Assembly (NCBI GenBank): GCA_002348425.1
Contig: DEBE01000247.1
Coordinates: forward strand, 1 to 6,783
Direction: 5' to 3'
DNA length: 6,783 nucleotides
Source: Alphaproteobacteria bacterium UBA2964
GTDB lineage: Bacteria; Pseudomonadota; Alphaproteobacteria; MPNO01; UBA2964
The notes below the pieces were generated by a model. That model worked only from the letters and a program-made list of their open reading frames with translations. It had not been told where the DNA came from and ran no database searches. The position numbers and the translations under genes are program-made. Positions 5,737 through 6,783 of this stretch are shown piece after piece (the first letter of the stretch is position 1; each line of letters opens with the position of its first letter).

Positions 5737-6783
5737 TTAACCAACGCTACCCTCAAGACTCACTTCTAATAGTTTTTGTGCTTCTACAGCAAACTCCATT
5801 GGAAGTTCTTTTAACACCTCTTTACAATATCCATTAACTATTAATGAAACTGCATCCTCCGCTGACATGCCGCGTTGCATAACATAAAACATCTGATCTT
5901 CGCTGATTTTCGAAGTTGTTGCTTCGTGTTCGACTTGTGCCGTAGGGTTAGCTGTTTCAATGTAAGGGACTGTATGCGCGCCGCACTGATCACCTATCAA
6001 TAATGAGTCACATTGTGTAAAATTGCGGGCGCTGTCCGCACCTCCAAGAATTTTAACAAGACCCCGATAGGTATTTTGACCTTTGCCAGCTGAGATACCC
6101 TTAGAAATTATAGTACTGGATGTATTACGGCCCAAATGTATCATTTTGGTTCCGGTATCGGCTTGTTGGTAATTATTGGTCAATGCGACGGAGTAAAATT
6201 CACCAACAGAATTATCTCCTTCTAATACACAACTGGGGTACTTCCAAGTTACCGCTGAACCTGTTTCAACTTGTGTCCATGAAATCTTAGAATTGTTTCC
6301 TTTGCATAGGCCACGCTTAGTTACGAAATTATATATTCCTCCAACACCCTCTTCATTACCGGGGTACCAATTCTGCACCGTGGAATACTTTATTTCCGCG
6401 TTTTCATGAGCAATCAACTCGACTACCGCCGCGTGTAACTGGTTTTCATCGCGCATGGGGGCCGTACAACCTTCCAAATAACTTACATAAGACCCTTCAT
6501 CAGCAACGATTAGAGTTCTCTCGAACTGACCCGTCTTAGCAGCATTGATCCGAAAATAGGTAGACAATTCCATAGGGCACCGCACGCCTTTTGGGACATA
6601 AACAAATGTACCGTCGCTATAGACAGCTGAATTAAGGGTAGAAAAAAAGTTATCGCCCTGAGGTACCACTGAACCAATATACTTACGAACTAAGTTTGGG
6701 TGTTCCTTCACCGCCTCACTTATAGAACAAAAAATTACTCCAACCTCTTCGAGCTTATCTTTAAAGGTAGTAGCCACAGAAAC
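5737..6783 (-). CDS. sufB: SufBCD scaffold subunit SufB, C-terminal part (5' end outside window)
   Basis: The frame is open to the right edge, giving the last 348 residues. SufB is usually about 470-500 residues, so roughly 120-150 N-terminal residues are missing. The GTG at 6777-6775 is an internal codon: the visible start [11 protein letters not shown] aligns inside the family's SVSVATTYREKL region. SufB is the main cluster-assembly scaffold in the SufBC2D complex. Conserved stretches include [28 protein letters not shown] (cysteine 106 of the visible part, near E. coli C254, which receives sulfur), [10 protein letters not shown], and [11 protein letters not shown] (cysteine 258, near E. 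coli C405, a proposed cluster ligand). The ending [19 protein letters not shown] is typical. It is the first visible gene of the operon. Promoter and regulator sites are beyond the window. Confidence 0.98.
   Translation of the reverse strand, partial: VSVATTFKDKLEEVGVIFCSISEAVKEHPNLVRKYIGSVVPQGDNFFSTLNSAVYSDGTFVYVPKGVRCPMELSTYFRINAAKTGQFERTLIVADEGSYVSYLEGCTAPMRDENQLHAAVVELIAHENAEIKYSTVQNWYPGNEEGVGGIYNFVTKRGLCKGNNSKISWTQVETGSAVTWKYPSCVLEGDNSVGEFYSVALTNNYQQADTGTKMIHLGRNTSSTIISKGISAGKGQNTYRGLVKILGGADSARNFTQCDSLLIGDQCGAHTVPYIETANPTAQVEHEATTSKISEDQMFYVMQRGMSAEDAVSLIVNGYCKEVLKELPMEFAVEAQKLLEVSLEGSVG

Noticed and set aside
6775..6777. GTG as start of a short SufB
   Set aside because: The two codons before it (Val-Ser) are also conserved SufB sequence, so this is an internal valine of a truncated gene.
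1..6783. Mobile elements, CRISPR arrays, tRNA/rRNA genes, riboswitches or a novel defence system
   Set aside because: Genes are packed tightly with known SUF functions. The only non-coding stretch over 30 bp is the 102-bp convergent gap, and I saw no long terminal inverted repeats, spacer arrays or structured RNA genes.

Overview
This window is almost entirely a SUF-type iron-sulfur (Fe-S) cluster assembly operon on the minus strand. A short plus-strand pair at the left edge runs convergently towards it. The proteins look alphaproteobacterial: the SufT carries a WEPAWSPDRMSEAAKLELG-type ending, the helicase has an ASDVAARGLDIP motif V and a tail ending GMGSHVPNFMLR, and the 80-residue Lrp/AsnC ligand-binding-domain protein resembles stand-alone proteins common in that class. 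Base composition is moderately AT-rich and there is no sign of mobile DNA. The class assignment is family-level recognition, not a database result, and I would not name a genus.

Left region (1-925, plus strand): the C-terminal 225 residues of a DEAD-box RNA helicase, cut by the window's left edge, are followed after 4 bases by a small RAM-domain protein that has no DNA-binding part. The two are probably co-transcribed.

Convergent gap (926-1027): about 100 bp separates the two converging gene sets. It holds a weak hairpin, an imperfect 13-bp direct repeat and a perfect 16-bp A/T-only palindrome. None of these is a convincing intrinsic terminator.

SUF operon (1028-6783, minus strand): in transcription order the genes are sufB (5' end outside the window), sufC, sufD, sufS, sufU, sufT (DUF59/MIP18) and the A-type carrier gene sufA. 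Gaps are 26, 17 and 2 bp, then a 1-bp overlap, then 11 and 10 bp, so this is one tightly packed transcription unit. SufS is expected to take sulfur from cysteine, SufU to accept it, the SufBCD complex to build the cluster using SufC ATPase activity, and SufA (with SufT assisting maturation) to pass clusters to target proteins. The catalytic or ligand residues I could check are present in every subunit. The promoter and any Fe-S or iron-responsive regulator lie upstream of sufB, outside the window.

I found no evidence for a previously undescribed system. The points worth a second look are modest: SufU as the sulfur acceptor in a sufB-first operon, a disordered N-terminal extension on SufT, a TTG start on sufA, an N-to-H change beside the SufC signature motif, the helicase/RAM-domain pairing, and the small repeats in the convergent gap.
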